Shown piece by piece: positions 52,931 to 62,625 of a stretch of 64,000 bases of DNA (position 1 is its first letter; each line of letters opens with the position of its first letter). Made by a program: the position numbers and the translations under genes. The stretch is from Myxococcales bacterium (GTDB lineage Bacteria > Myxococcota_A > Polyangia > Haliangiales > Haliangiaceae), in assembly GCA_016717005.1 (NCBI GenBank), contig JADJUF010000022.1, positions 62,001 to 126,000 on the forward strand, in the 5' to 3' direction. The notes under the pieces were generated by a model. That model searched no databases, had not been told where the DNA came from, and saw only the letters and a list, made by a program, of their open reading frames with translations.

Positions 52931-53558
52931 GATCCGGGTGTCGCAGCTTCCGCATCCATCCGCAAGGCGGTCGTCCACGGCAGCGGGATCAGGTCGTCGA
53001 TGGCCAGCCGCAGGTGCGGGTGGCTGCGGTGCTGGGCCACGTCACCGCGCCGCCGCACGCCCATCGACGCCCAGTGCCCGAGCGCCGGGTCGCGGTCACC
53101 GAACACCTCGATGCAGCCCTGCTCGAGATCGACGATCCAGTACTCGTCGATCGGGGCGTGCGCGTACAGGAGCCGCTTGGGCCCGCGGTCCTTGTCGAGG
53201 GACGCGCCCGCGACCTCGATCACCAGCAGCGTCCGATGACGACCACCATCCCAGTGCGAGGTCGCCGTGGTCACCGCCAGGTCCGGCCGCGGCGCCGAGA
53301 ACTCGCCCAGCGGCAGCGGCGTCTGACCAGCACCCGACCGGTGGCCGCCACCTGGGTCCGCAGCCGCGCCGCCGCCTGGGCCACGACCTGATCGTGCCAG
53401 GGGTCGACGGTCCCGACCTCGACCAGCGCACCGTGGATCAGCTCGATCTCCTCGTCGTCGAACGCCCCGCCCTTGGCCAGGTGCTCGTACTCCGCGCGTC
53501 GCAGCGGCCGGATCCGCACCGCGCCCTCGCCCGTCGCCCCATCGATGATCTGCAGCAC
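52927..53558 (-). CDS. second Uma2-family protein (one frameshift)
   Basis: Another Uma2/DUF820 protein of about 210 residues. EIELIHGALVEVG, RPDLAVTT (Asp), LLVIEVAGASLDKDRGPKR and IDEYWIVDLEQG give the PD-(D/E)XK fold. The frame changes near 53320. GTG 53558 follows GGGGAGG by about 5 nt. It has the same upstream palindrome as the gene at 48417-48998, and its stop overlaps the aldolase start (ATGA). Confidence 0.85.
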
Positions 53559-53660
53559 ATGACCTCCCCGCGCCGCCCAGCCTGACGCCACCACCACCGC
53601 CACTGCAGCCCGCGTGCCCGCCGCAACCCCGCGACCGCCCGTCGCCCCGCGCCGGATCAT

Positions 53661-53695
53661 GTCCGGATCCCGGACAATCGTCCGGCCGGCCGGAC
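53661..53695. promoter_or_regulatory. palindromes upstream of the second Uma2 gene
   Basis: GTCCGGATCCCGGAC (53661-53675), identical to the one at 49072, and then GTCCGGCCGGCCGGAC (53680-53695), a perfect 16-bp palindrome. They stand about 100 bp before the GTG start. They may be operators or folded RNA. Confidence 0.5.
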
Positions 53696-53781
53696 GCCAC
53701 CGTCGGACACCGGACAGCGCCGACGATGGCGAGGCGGGGCCTGGCCTGACGCCTCCATCGTACCGGCGCCGGCGCGCGCCG

Positions 53782-54069
53782 TCAGTTCTTGCTCGCCTTG
53801 CCGTCCTTGAACTTCCAGCTCTGGCCGTCCTCGAGCGTCTTGGTCGGGAACGTGACCGTGCCGCCGACGATGTCGCACGACTTGCTCGTCGAGTGGAACG
53901 TGTAGGTGGCGGTCGTCGAGGCGCGGACCTCGACCGACTTGCTGCTGCCGCTGCACTTGAGCTCGATCGTGTGGGTCTTCGAGTCGTTGTTGTAGACGCG
54001 GATCGAACCGGCGGCGGCGGTGCCAGCGGTGAGCGCGACGACGGCGGCGGCCAGGAGCAGGGGCTTCAT
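53782..54069 (-). CDS. small secreted protein
   Basis: A 95-residue exported protein: signal MKPLLLAAAVVALTAGTAAA, then a small beta-rich domain (SIRVYNNDSKTHTIELKCSG, STTATYTFHS, GGTVTFP) with two cysteines (CSGSS, SCDIV) that may pair. The frame is intact. GAGAGGA precedes ATG 54069. I recognise no named family; a periplasmic or surface binding protein is possible. Confidence 0.8.
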   Translation of the reverse strand: MKPLLLAAAVVALTAGTAAAGSIRVYNNDSKTHTIELKCSGSSKSVEVRASTTATYTFHSTSKSCDIVGGTVTFPTKTLEDGQSWKFKDGKASKN

Positions 54070-54165
54070 CGGGGTCCTCTCTCGAGCGGGTGACGAGCGA
54101 CGGTTCGCCCCAGCGTCGCACGCCGCCCGACGCCCGGCACCTCACACGCCTCTCACCCGCCGCGA

Positions 54166-55149
54166 TCAGGGCCGGGTGGCGCGCCAGGCGCGGGTGACGC
54201 CGTCGCGCTCGACCGTCCCGACCAGCGCGTCGCCGTCGACCGCCCCGGCGTAGCGGGCCGCCCCGGCGCGGAACTCGAACCGCGCCCTGCGGACGCGGCT
54301 GTCGGCGATCTCGACCGGGGTCGCGCTGTCATCGACCGTGCCGGTCAGCACCTGGTACGTCTGGGCCAGGGCCAGCGTGCCGGTGGTGGCCCGCCACGCG
54401 CCTCGATCCGCCGGGACGATCCACAGGCGGGCTGACCGCCAGCCGTCGGTGGCGACCGACGCGATCCCGTCCGCCGCCCACTCGGCCATCGCCCAGGCGT
54501 TCGAGACGATCCGGGTCCCCGGCGTCAGCGCGAGCAGGCGCGGCCGCAGGGTGCGGTTGACCGCGGGCCCCAGGAACAACGTGATCACTGTCGCGCGCGA
54601 CAGATCGGCCTCGAACAGATCGGCCTGCGCGAACTCGGCCAGGTGCGCGACGCCAGCGGCGATGGCGTTGCGGCGTGCGGTCGCGATCAGCTCCGGGTTC
54701 GACTCGACGCCGAGGCCGCGCGCCCCGCGCTGCGCGGCGGCGATGACGATCACGCCGTCGCCGGCGCCCAGATCGATCAGCTCGTCGGCGGCCGTGACCT
54801 GGGCCAGGTCGAGCATCGCGGCGACCACCGCCGGCGACGTCGGCAGCCAGATCGCCACGCCGCCATGGCGGCCCATGCGGCTGGCGAACGCCGCGGTCGC
54901 GCCGTGCGCACCGAGCAGCGTCGTCGTGTCGGCCAGGTGGCGGTGCTGGGTGTAGGTGGCGGTGACGCGGGCGGCCCGGCTGGCGCCGATGCCGGGGATC
55001 GTGAGCAGCGCGCCGCCGGCTCGGCCTCGATCACCCGCAGCGCGTCGGCCCCGAGCTGCGCGACGATCCGGCGCGCCAGGTCGCGGCCGATCCCAGGGAA
55101 GAAGCCCGGAGCGCGGCGGCGGCGCGCCGGGCTCGCTCGACGCCGACAC
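54166..55149 (-). CDS. class I SAM-dependent methyltransferase with RecD2-like helix-hairpin-helix N-terminus (frameshift)
   Basis: A methyltransferase of roughly 300 residues. The SAM site is LIDLGAGDGVIVIAAAQRGARGLGVE, of which DLGAGDG binds the cofactor, followed by LSRATVITLFLGPAVNRTLRP. Before it lies an unusual part: FFPGIGRDLARRIVAQLG, ALRVIEAEP, then after a break near 55020 LLTIPGIGASRAARV, TLLGAHGATAAFASR. These resemble the helix-hairpin-helix pair and following helix of the RecD2 helicase N-terminus. The true start is unresolved (GTG 55149 is one choice). Membrane segments are absent. Whether this is a real fusion or a remnant beside the gene is open. Confidence 0.7.
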   Translation of the reverse strand: MSASSEPGAPPPRSGLLPWDRPRPGAPDRRAARGRRAAGDRGRAGGALLTIPGIGASRAARVTATYTQHRHLADTTTLLGAHGATAAFASRMGRHGGVAIWLPTSPAVVAAMLDLAQVTAADELIDLGAGDGVIVIAAAQRGARGLGVESNPELIATARRNAIAAGVAHLAEFAQADLFEADLSRATVITLFLGPAVNRTLRPRLLALTPGTRIVSNAWAMAEWAADGIASVATDGWRSARLWIVPADRGAWRATTGTLALAQTYQVLTGTVDDSATPVEIADSRVRRARFEFRAGAARYAGAVDGDALVGTVERDGVTRAWRATRP

Positions 55150-55246
55150 CGCGGCGGACGTCGGGGCGCCGCACGCGCCGCGGTTCGTTGGCGCCGGCCT
55201 CTGCCCAGGCCCGCGCGCACGCGCGCTACCCCCGGCGCCAGGTCCG

Positions 55247-56246
55247 CTACGGCGCGCGCTCGAGCAGCGGGGCGCAGGTCGAGACGCCGGCGCCGACGAT
55301 CCGCATCGGCAGGTCGGTGGCCACCTCCTCCTGCGCGCCGGTCTTCATGTGGACCGCGTGCACGCTCGAGGTGCCGTCGGCGGTGGTGAAGACGTAGAAC
55401 ACGCCGCCCCAGTGCGCGAAGGCGTACGACGACACGTGGGCCTCGCCGCCGGTGAGCGGTCCACCGCGACCCGCGGGCTGGCCGGTCGTGGGGTCGAGCT
55501 CCTGGATGACGCCGCGCCCGGGCGCCGGGAAGTACGCGAACAGGCGCCCGTCGCCGGTGCCGGTGAGCTCGGTGGTAGCCGTCGGCCGTGAACGTCGCGA
55601 TCGGCCGCCACGTCGGCGGGGCCGTGGTCGGGTCGAGCGTGGCCAGGGTCTTGGTGCGCGTGTCGTCGAGGCCGGCCGCGACGAACAGCCGCTCGGTCGT
55701 GGCCTTCGGGCCGTCGGTGACGAAGCCCATGCCGAACGTCCGCGGCGCGCCCCGCGGCGCCGCCCCGGTCGCCGCGCACCGGCCGTCGATGATCGAGGCG
55801 CGGTGGACCTGGCCGTTCTGGTAGCCGAGCCACGCGACGCCGACGCGATCGACCGCCATCGAGTTCACCGAGCGCGACGGATCGCACGCCAGCGCCGCGA
55901 CCTTGTGGAACGGATCGTCGGGGAGCTTGCGCGGATCGAACGAGTACAGGTTCGCGTCGTCGTCGACGACGAGACCAGCTCGACGTCCTGAGCGCGCAGG
56001 TGTCGACGCACGCGCCGTCGCTGCACGCGCCCCGGCAGGTCTCGAGCGTGGCGCCGGGCGTGCCGTCGGCCTGGCACTGCACGACGTCGTCGCCGACGCA
56101 CGCGCGCGCCCCGGGCTGACAGCGCGGCGCGACCGCCGCGGGCGCCCCCGTCGGGTCGCGCCGCTCGGTGGCGGGGCCGACGCCGACTCGCGGCCCTTGC
56201 ACGAGCCGACCAGGGACAGGACCGCGAGCACGAGCGCACGTCGCAT
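55247..56246 (-). CDS. lipoprotein, propeller-like (several frameshifts)
   Basis: A lipoprotein of about 330 residues: signal MRRALVLAVLSLVGSC, then a Cys-rich part (CQPGARACVGDDVVQCQADG, CRGACSDGACVDTC) typical of myxobacterial surface proteins, then a region with Trp-docking-like turns (VAWLGYQNGQVHRASIIDG, RLFVAAGLDDTRTKTLATLDP, FAYFPAP, GGVFYVFTTADG) that looks like a propeller. At least three frameshifts are needed to read it through. Its function is unknown. Confidence 0.72.
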
Positions 56247-56285
56247 CGCCCGACGATGCCACGCCGCCCGGCCCGCGGCGGGCGG

Positions 56286-56910
56286 TCAGGCCGCGAGGTC
56301 GCGTCGCCACGGCCGCGATCCGCCCCCGCGCCGCCGCGCGCGAGCCACCGGGACCCGATCTGCCAGCTCCGCGCGACGAAGACGCCGTCGAGGTGGACGC
56401 ATGCGAGCAGCAGCGCATCGCTCCTCGCGCCGGCCGGCGCGTCGAGCTCCGACGCCGCCGCGGGTCTCCAGCCAGGCGACGCCCGTGCGACGTCGCGCCG
56501 CGCGCCGAGCCCGAACCGCCGCAGCTTCCCGAGCTCCAGCGGCGCCGAGGCGTCGCCCAGGCCGAGCGCCACCTCGAACCACCTCCGCGCCTGGACGTAG
56601 CGCCCGGCGTGCTTGTACGAGAGCCCGACGCCGAGGGCGCAGCCGGCATCGCCCAGCCGCGCGCCGCGGCCCACATCCGCCGGGCCGCCGCCGGATCGCG
56701 CCGGACGCCACGCCCGGCGTCCAGGTGAAACGCGAGCGCCGCGATGCACGACGGGTCGCGTAGCGCCGCGCCCTGGCGATAGAGCGCCACCGCCCGCCGG
56801 AGGCCTCGTCCGCCGCGGGCCGCGAGCGCCTGCCCGCGCCGCCATAGCGCGTCGCCGTCGGGCGCGCCGCGTCCGTCACCGCGTCCGTCATGTCTGCTGC
56901 GCTTCGTCAT
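56286..56910 (-). CDS. Sel1/TPR-like repeat protein (frameshifts)
   Basis: A protein of about 205 residues with Sel1-like helical repeats: RRAVALYRQGAALRDPSCIAALAFHLDAG in parts, then CALGVGLSYKHAGRYVQARRWFEVALGLGDASAP. Such repeats bind other proteins. Two frame changes are needed, one near 56660 and one further on, before the stop at 56286. ATG 56910 is 6 nt after TATGGT (56922-56917), a leaderless promoter. It is followed 39 bp on by the lipoprotein start and may be co-transcribed with it. Confidence 0.65.
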
Positions 56911-56995
56911 GCGCCGACCATATCGTGCGGACCGCGGCGTGGCGTGGACGACCCAGGCGGCCCCTGGGACGCCGGTGGACGCGCGCATGAGACAC

Positions 56996-57171
56996 GCCCA
57001 CGTCCGAGCCCGTGAAGTACGCGCCGCGCAGCCCGACGCCGGCGCCCGCGTCACGGTCCGTGGGGCTCCACCGCTGGCGCGCCGAGACGCACGCGCCGCG
57101 CGCGTCAGTTGCAGTACGTGATCCGCAGGTACGGCCGGTTGGTGCCCACGTCCGAGCCCGTGAAGTACGCG
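56996..57171 (-). repeat. 28-bp echo from the DNRLRE gene end
   Basis: The 28 bases at 57144-57171, which encode part of YFTGSDVG near the end of the gene, recur exactly at 56996-57023, beyond the stop codon. The rest of the 57024-57104 stretch shows no gene. Confidence 0.75.
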
Positions 57172-58987
57172 TACGTGTACGCGGTGTTGGTGTTGTCGAG
57201 GCCGAACGTGAGCGAGTTGTCGACGAGGTCGGCGGTCCAGCTCCGGCTGCTGATCGTGATCGGGAACGCGTTGTACGCGTTCACCGTCGGCGCGACCGGG
57301 TTGCCGACCTGGGCGGTCGTGCGCGGCAGCGCCGCCTGGGTGACCGTGGCGCGCGTCCAGTTGTTCCCGCTCGAGTACTGGACCCGCACGGTCGGCGTGG
57401 CCGAGACCGTGGTCGCGTACGCGTTGACGGTCATCGCCGAGATCGAGGCCGTGTCCGGGATGCTCGTCATGTCGAAGTGGAGCCAGCCGGTGATGTCGCA
57501 CGGTGAGCCGCCGCCGCAGTCGCCGGTGGGGTTGTTGTACGCGCGGGCGTTGTTGTCGCGGTAGACGTTGCCGGCGGCCTGGGGGTACTGGATCGAGACC
57601 GACTGCGTGGCGTACAGATCGACGGTCTGCGTGGTGCACCCGGCGCTGAACGTGGCCGTGACGCCGGTCGGGCCGGCGATCGAGATCACGCAGGTGCCCG
57701 TGCCGGTGCACCCGCCCGACCAGCCCGTGAAGGTGTGGCCGGTCGTGGGGGTCGCGGTCAGCGTGACCGAGGTGCCGTAGTTGAACGACGCGGCGCAGGT
57801 CCCGCCGCAGCTGATGCCGGCCGGGCTCGACGTCACGGTCCCGGTGCCGGTCCCAGCCTTGGTGACCGTCAGCGTGTAGGGGACGAGCGTGAACGTCGCC
57901 GTCACGCTGCGCGCCTGGGTCATCGTCACGAGGCACGCGCCGGTGCCGGTGCAGGCGCCGCTCCAGCCGGCGAAGGACGACCCGGTGGCCGCGGTGGCGC
58001 TCAGCGCGACGGCGGTGCCCGAGGTGTACGAGCGGCTGCAGGTGGAGCCGCAGTTGATGCCGGCCGGGCTCGACGTCACGGTCCCGGTCCCGTTGCCGGC
58101 CCTCGTGACCGTCAGCGTGTACGTGTTGAGCGTGAAGGTCGCGGTGACCATCGTGGCGGCGTTGACCGTGACGCTGCAGGCCCCGGTCCCGGTGCACGCG
58201 CCGCTCCAGCCGGCGAAGGTCGAGTCGGACGCGGCCGTCGCCGTCAGGGCGACGACGGTGCCCGGGGCGTACGCCTCGCTGCAGTCGCTGCCGCAGTTGA
58301 TGCCGGCCGGCGACGAGGTCACCGTGCCGGTGCCGGTGCCCGCGGTGGTGACGACGAGGGAGTTGTTGGAGGCGAACGACGCCTGCACGGTCAGGTCGGA
58401 CGTCAGGGTCACCGAGCAGATGCCGGTCCCGGTGCACCCGCCGCCGGTCCAGCCCAGGAACGTGACCCCGGCGCCCGGCGACGCGGTCAGCACCACGGTC
58501 GTGCCGTCGGCGTAGGCCTCGGTGCAGTCGGTGCCGCAGTCGATGCCGGCCGGGGCCGAGGTGACGGTGCCCATGCCCCGCCCGCGGTCGTCACGGTCAG
58601 CGTCCGCTGGATCGGCACGAACGTGGCGGTGACGGTCGTGTCCGCCGTCAGCGTCACGACGCACGGCGCGGTGCCGGTGCAGCCGCCGCCCGACCAGCCC
58701 GAGAACGTCGAGCTCGCGTCGGCCGTGGCGATCACGGTCACCATCGTCCCCGCGGGCTGGGCCAGCGTGCAGGCGGTGCCGCAGTCGATGCCCGCCGGGC
58801 TCGACGTGACGGTCCCGGTGCCGCTGCCGGCGAGCGCGACGGTCAGCGTGACGTCGACCGGCGGTGCGTCGATGGGATCACCCGTCGTCGCGTCGGGGCT
58901 CGAGGCGACCGAGCCGCAGGCAGCCAGCGCGAGCGCGGCGGCCAGGCCCAGGGTGAGGGAAAGCGAGGACGCATAGGGGAACCGCAT
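57105..58987 (-). CDS. surface lipoprotein: five bacterial-repeat domains plus DNRLRE domain (one frameshift)
   Basis: A lipoprotein of about 627 residues. Signal LTLGLAAALALAAC. Five repeats of about 78 residues follow, each with GTGTVTSSPAGI.CG..C and FAGWSGACTGTGACSV; these belong to the bacterial repeat (InlB-like) group used in adhesion. The C-terminal 170 residues form a DNRLRE domain (YRDNNARAYNN, LHFDMTSIPDTASI, WTADLVDNSLTFGL). The frame breaks near 58577 in the second repeat. TAGGAT (58999-58994) ends 6 nt before ATG 58987, a leaderless promoter. It is probably exposed on the cell surface. Confidence 0.88.
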
Positions 58988-59162
58988 GGCCGCATCCTAC
59001 CCGGCGGCCCGGCCGGTTCGATACGATTCTTCGCACGATCGTTTGTGCGCAAACTAACCCCCGGGGCCGACGCCTGGCGGCCTCGGCCCCGCGCGGCCAT
59101 CGACGGCGGCGCAGGCTGCGCGATGGCAGGTCTCGGGCCACGTCCCGGGGTAGGCTGGGCGG

Positions 59163-59610
59163 GTGAGCAAGGCCTTCACCAAGGAGTCCGAGGACCTCCC
59201 CGAGCCGCCGGTGCGGCGCCGCGGGGTGCCGGTGCCGGAGTTCAACCTGGTCACCCCCGACGGGCTCGCCGCGGCGCGCGCCGAGCTCGAGGAGCTGACC
59301 CGGCGGGGCGGCGACCCCGATCGGCTCCGGGCGCTGACCGATCACCTCGCGACGGCGCAGGCGGTGGAGCCCGGGGATCTCGACGAGGTCGGGCTCGGCG
59401 CGACGGTCACCGTCGAGGACGACGACGGCCAGCGCCGGCAGTACCGGATCGTCGGCGCGATCGAGGGCCGATCCGAAGCGCGGCTGGCTCGGCGCGGAGT
59501 CACCGCTCGCGCAGGCGCTGTGGGGCGCGCGGATCGGCGATCAGGTCGCGCTGCCGCGCGGGGACGTCGAGGTCGTCGCGATCAGCTACGCGCGTCCGCC
59601 GCGGGCGTGA
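59163..59610 (+). CDS. GreA/GreB-family transcription factor with a shortened coiled coil (frameshift)
   Basis: A protein of about 148 residues like GreB, which enters the secondary channel of RNA polymerase. It starts MSKAFTKESEDLPEPPVRRRG, in part typical of GreB, then VTPDGLAAARAELEEL, and ends (after a break near 59470) with RGWLGAESPLAQALWGARIGDQVALPRGDVEVVAISY, the C-terminal FKBP-like domain. The coiled coil is about 20 residues shorter than normal and lacks the acidic tip needed to cut RNA, so it may compete with GreA or act in another way. TAGGCT ends 6 nt before GTG 59163. Confidence 0.78.
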
Positions 59611-59781
59611 GGTCGAGCCGGTCGCGGCCATCACGGGCGCTGGGGCGATGACCGTGCGCCGCTCGTCGCCGGGGGGCACCAGCGCATCGGTCTGGACCGG
59701 TCGCCGCCGGTCCAGCCGCGCGCCGTCATGCCGCTCGTTGCCAGACGTCGGCCCGCCGCGTGGTCCAGAGTCGCCCGACGC

Positions 59782-62434
59782 ATGGCGAACCTGGATCCGG
59801 CCGCGGCGAAGGACGAGCACCCGCTCACCTATGACGAGCAGCTCGGGCGCAAGGACGCGCTCGACGCCCACGCGCTGGTGCTCGGGCTGCGCGACGGGCG
59901 CGCGGTGGTCCGCGCCAACGCGGCGCTCGGCCTGGCGGCGCTCGGTCACACCGGCGCCGACCTGGTGCCGTTCCTGCGCGACAGCCACCCGGTCGCCGCG
60001 CGCGCAGCGGCCGAGGCGATCGGCCACCTCGGCGCGGCGCAGCGCGCCCACCTGGTCGCGATCGCGGCGGCGCTCGACGGCGCGCGGCCCGAGGTCGTCG
60101 AGCTGATCGTCACGATGCTCGCCACGCTGGTCGGCCACGCCGACGCCGAGCTGCTCGCGGTGCTCGACACCACCGACGCGATCGCGGCCCGCGCGGTGAT
60201 CGAGGCGTGCGCGCGGGTCGGCGTGCGCGGCCTGCAGCTCTTGCAACGCGCGGCCAGCGACGAGCGCGCGCGCGTGCGGTTCAACGCGGTCCGCGGCGTC
60301 GGCCAGCTCGCCGACCTCGAGCCGGTCACCTCGATCGAGGTCATGCGCGCGGTCGCGTACGCGGACGAGGTGTCCGACGTCCGGGCCGCGGCGCTGGCGG
60401 CGATCGCCGGGTACCGTCGCGCACGCGCGGCGAGGCGGCGGCGCGGCGCAAGGCCGGCCAGCCGGTGCCGCCCGCGGTCCCCGAGCTGACGACCCGCGCG
60501 CTCACGCCCGACGAGCTGCGGGCAAGGCCGCGGCGCTGCGCCGCTCGACGAGCTCCTGCGCGCGCTGACCGACGCGCGCGTCGAGATCCGCCTCAACGCG
60601 GTGCACGTGCTCGCGCTCCAGGGCCCCGCCGCCGCCGCCGCCGCGGCGCCGCTGGCGGTCGCGGCCCGCGACGTCGATCCGACGGTGCGCGCCGAGAGCG
60701 CGCGGGCGATCGGCGCGCTCGGCGACGCCGGCGTGCTCGCGGCGCCGGCCCTGGTCCGGGCGCTCGGCGACGACGCCGCCGCGGTGATCGCCGCGGCCGA
60801 GGCCGTGCTCGAGGACCACGGCGCCGCCGCCACCGCGGCGCTCCTCGACGGCCTGAGCGTCGCGCGCAGCCCCACGGCGCCCGGGTCGCGGCGCTGCTCG
60901 GCGCGCTCCCGGACGGTCCCGCGCTGCTCCGCGACGCTCGCCAGCACCTCCGTCGACGTCCGGGTCAACGCCGCGCTCGGCCTCGGCGCGCTCGGCCCCG
61001 CCCGCGCCGGCGGCGCCGTGCCGGCGCTGTTCGCGGCGACCCGCGGCGGCAACGCCCGGGTCCGCGTCGCGATCGAGCGGGCGGTCGCGCAGCTCGCGCC
61101 CCGGCCCGATCGGTCGCCGCCGCCGCTGGCGATCGACGGCTTCGACGCGCGCGCGTGCTCACCGAGGCCGAGCTGGCCAAGCACCAGGCCGCGCTCGCCG
61201 CCGTCGGGGTCGCCGGGCTGGTGCCGCGGCTCGGCGACGCGCACGTCGCGGTCCGCGCCAACACCGCGCTGGCGTTCGGCGTCCTCGGCGACGCGCCGGG
61301 CGGGCTCGACGCGCTCGCGATCTGTCTGCGCGACGACGCCGCCGAGGTCCGCCTGGGCGCGGCGCTGGCGCTGGCCCGGCTCGGCGACGCCGCGATCGCC
61401 GCCTGCGCCGACGGCCTGGTCCAGGCGCTCGGCCGCGCCGACGCGCCGCTGGCCGCGCAGCTCGTCACGATGCTGCGGGCCTCGACCCAGCCGGCGATCG
61501 CCGACGCGCTGGCCCGCGCGCTCGACACCCCCGACGATCACCGGGCGCGCCAGCTGCTCGAGCTGATCGGCGCGCGCGCCGACGCCGCCGACGTGCTCGG
61601 CGCCGCCTTCGCCAGCCCCGGCGCCCAGGCCCACGCCGCCCGCGGCCTCGTCACGCTCGGCGCGGCGCACCTCGGCGGCGGCCGCGCCGTGCTCGAGCGC
61701 GCGCGCACCGACAGCTCGGCCCGGGTGCGCGAGCTGGCGCGCACGACGCTCCTGGCGATCGACGGCGTCCCGGCCGCGCCGCCGGTGCCCGCGGTCCCCG
61801 GCTTCGAGACCGAGGTCCTCGCGCACAAGGCGTTCGCGAAGCTCCACGTCGAGGCGTCGGCGCTGCTGGCGTTCATCACCGACGGCCGCCCGCGCTGCGC
61901 GCCAACGCCGCGACCGGGCTCGGCGCGCTCGGCGCCGCCGCCTCGCCGCACGCGCTCACCGTCGCCGCGCTGCTCCGCGACGACGACGAGCAGGTCCGCG
62001 TCGCCGCCGCCCGCGCGCTCGATCAGCTCGGCGACGCCGCCGTCGTCGAGGCCGCCGCGCACCTGGTCGGCGCGCTCGGCGGCAGCCCGGCCGTCGCCGA
62101 GGCCTGCCACGCCGCCCTCGCCGCGCGCGCCGCGCGGGTCCAGGCCGCCCTGCTCGCCGGCCTCGAGACCTCCGACGAGACCCACGGCGTGCGGGTCGCC
62201 GAGCTGATCTGCGGCCTGCCCGACGCCCGCGCGCTGCTGTTCGCCGCGTTCGACGGCCCCGCCCAGAACGTGCAGATCAACGCCGCCTTCGGCATCGCCA
62301 CGCTCGGCGCCAAGGTCGCCGGGCCCGACGGCCGCCGGCGTCTGCTCGACGGCCTGCTCGGCCCGCCGACGCGCCGCCGCCACGCCATGGTCAAGGCGCT
62401 GCGGCTGCTCGGCCCCGAGCCCACGGGTCGCTAG
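59782..62434 (+). CDS. large HEAT-repeat protein (about seven frameshifts)
   Basis: A protein of about 880 residues built of HEAT/PBS-lyase-like helical pairs: VVRANAALGLAALG, AARAAAEAIGHLG, VRFNAVRGVGQLA, EIRLNAVHVLALQG, VRANTALAFGVLGDAP, VRLGAALALARLGDAA, and so on to the end near QINAAFGIATLG. It lacks a signal or membrane segment. Such scaffolds bind other proteins. It is broken by frame changes near 60420, 60520, 60543, 60872, 60950, 61148 and 61893; the same type of repeat continues in each frame, so I read one gene. ATG 59782 is provisional. The 190 bases behind it show nothing. Confidence 0.78.
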
Positions 62435-62625
62435 AGCACCGACCGGGCGTTCGTGATCCGTCCACGCCGTCGAGGCGCGCCAGCGGCGAGGCACGACGAC
62501 GACGGGCTACGGCCGGTGTCGCGAGGAGTTCGAACGAAGCCCACGGAGATGGATCGGCCGGGTTCCCACAGGCGCAAAGCGACCTGAAGGGATCGCGGCG
62601 GGTTCAGCATGATCCGGTCGGGGCG

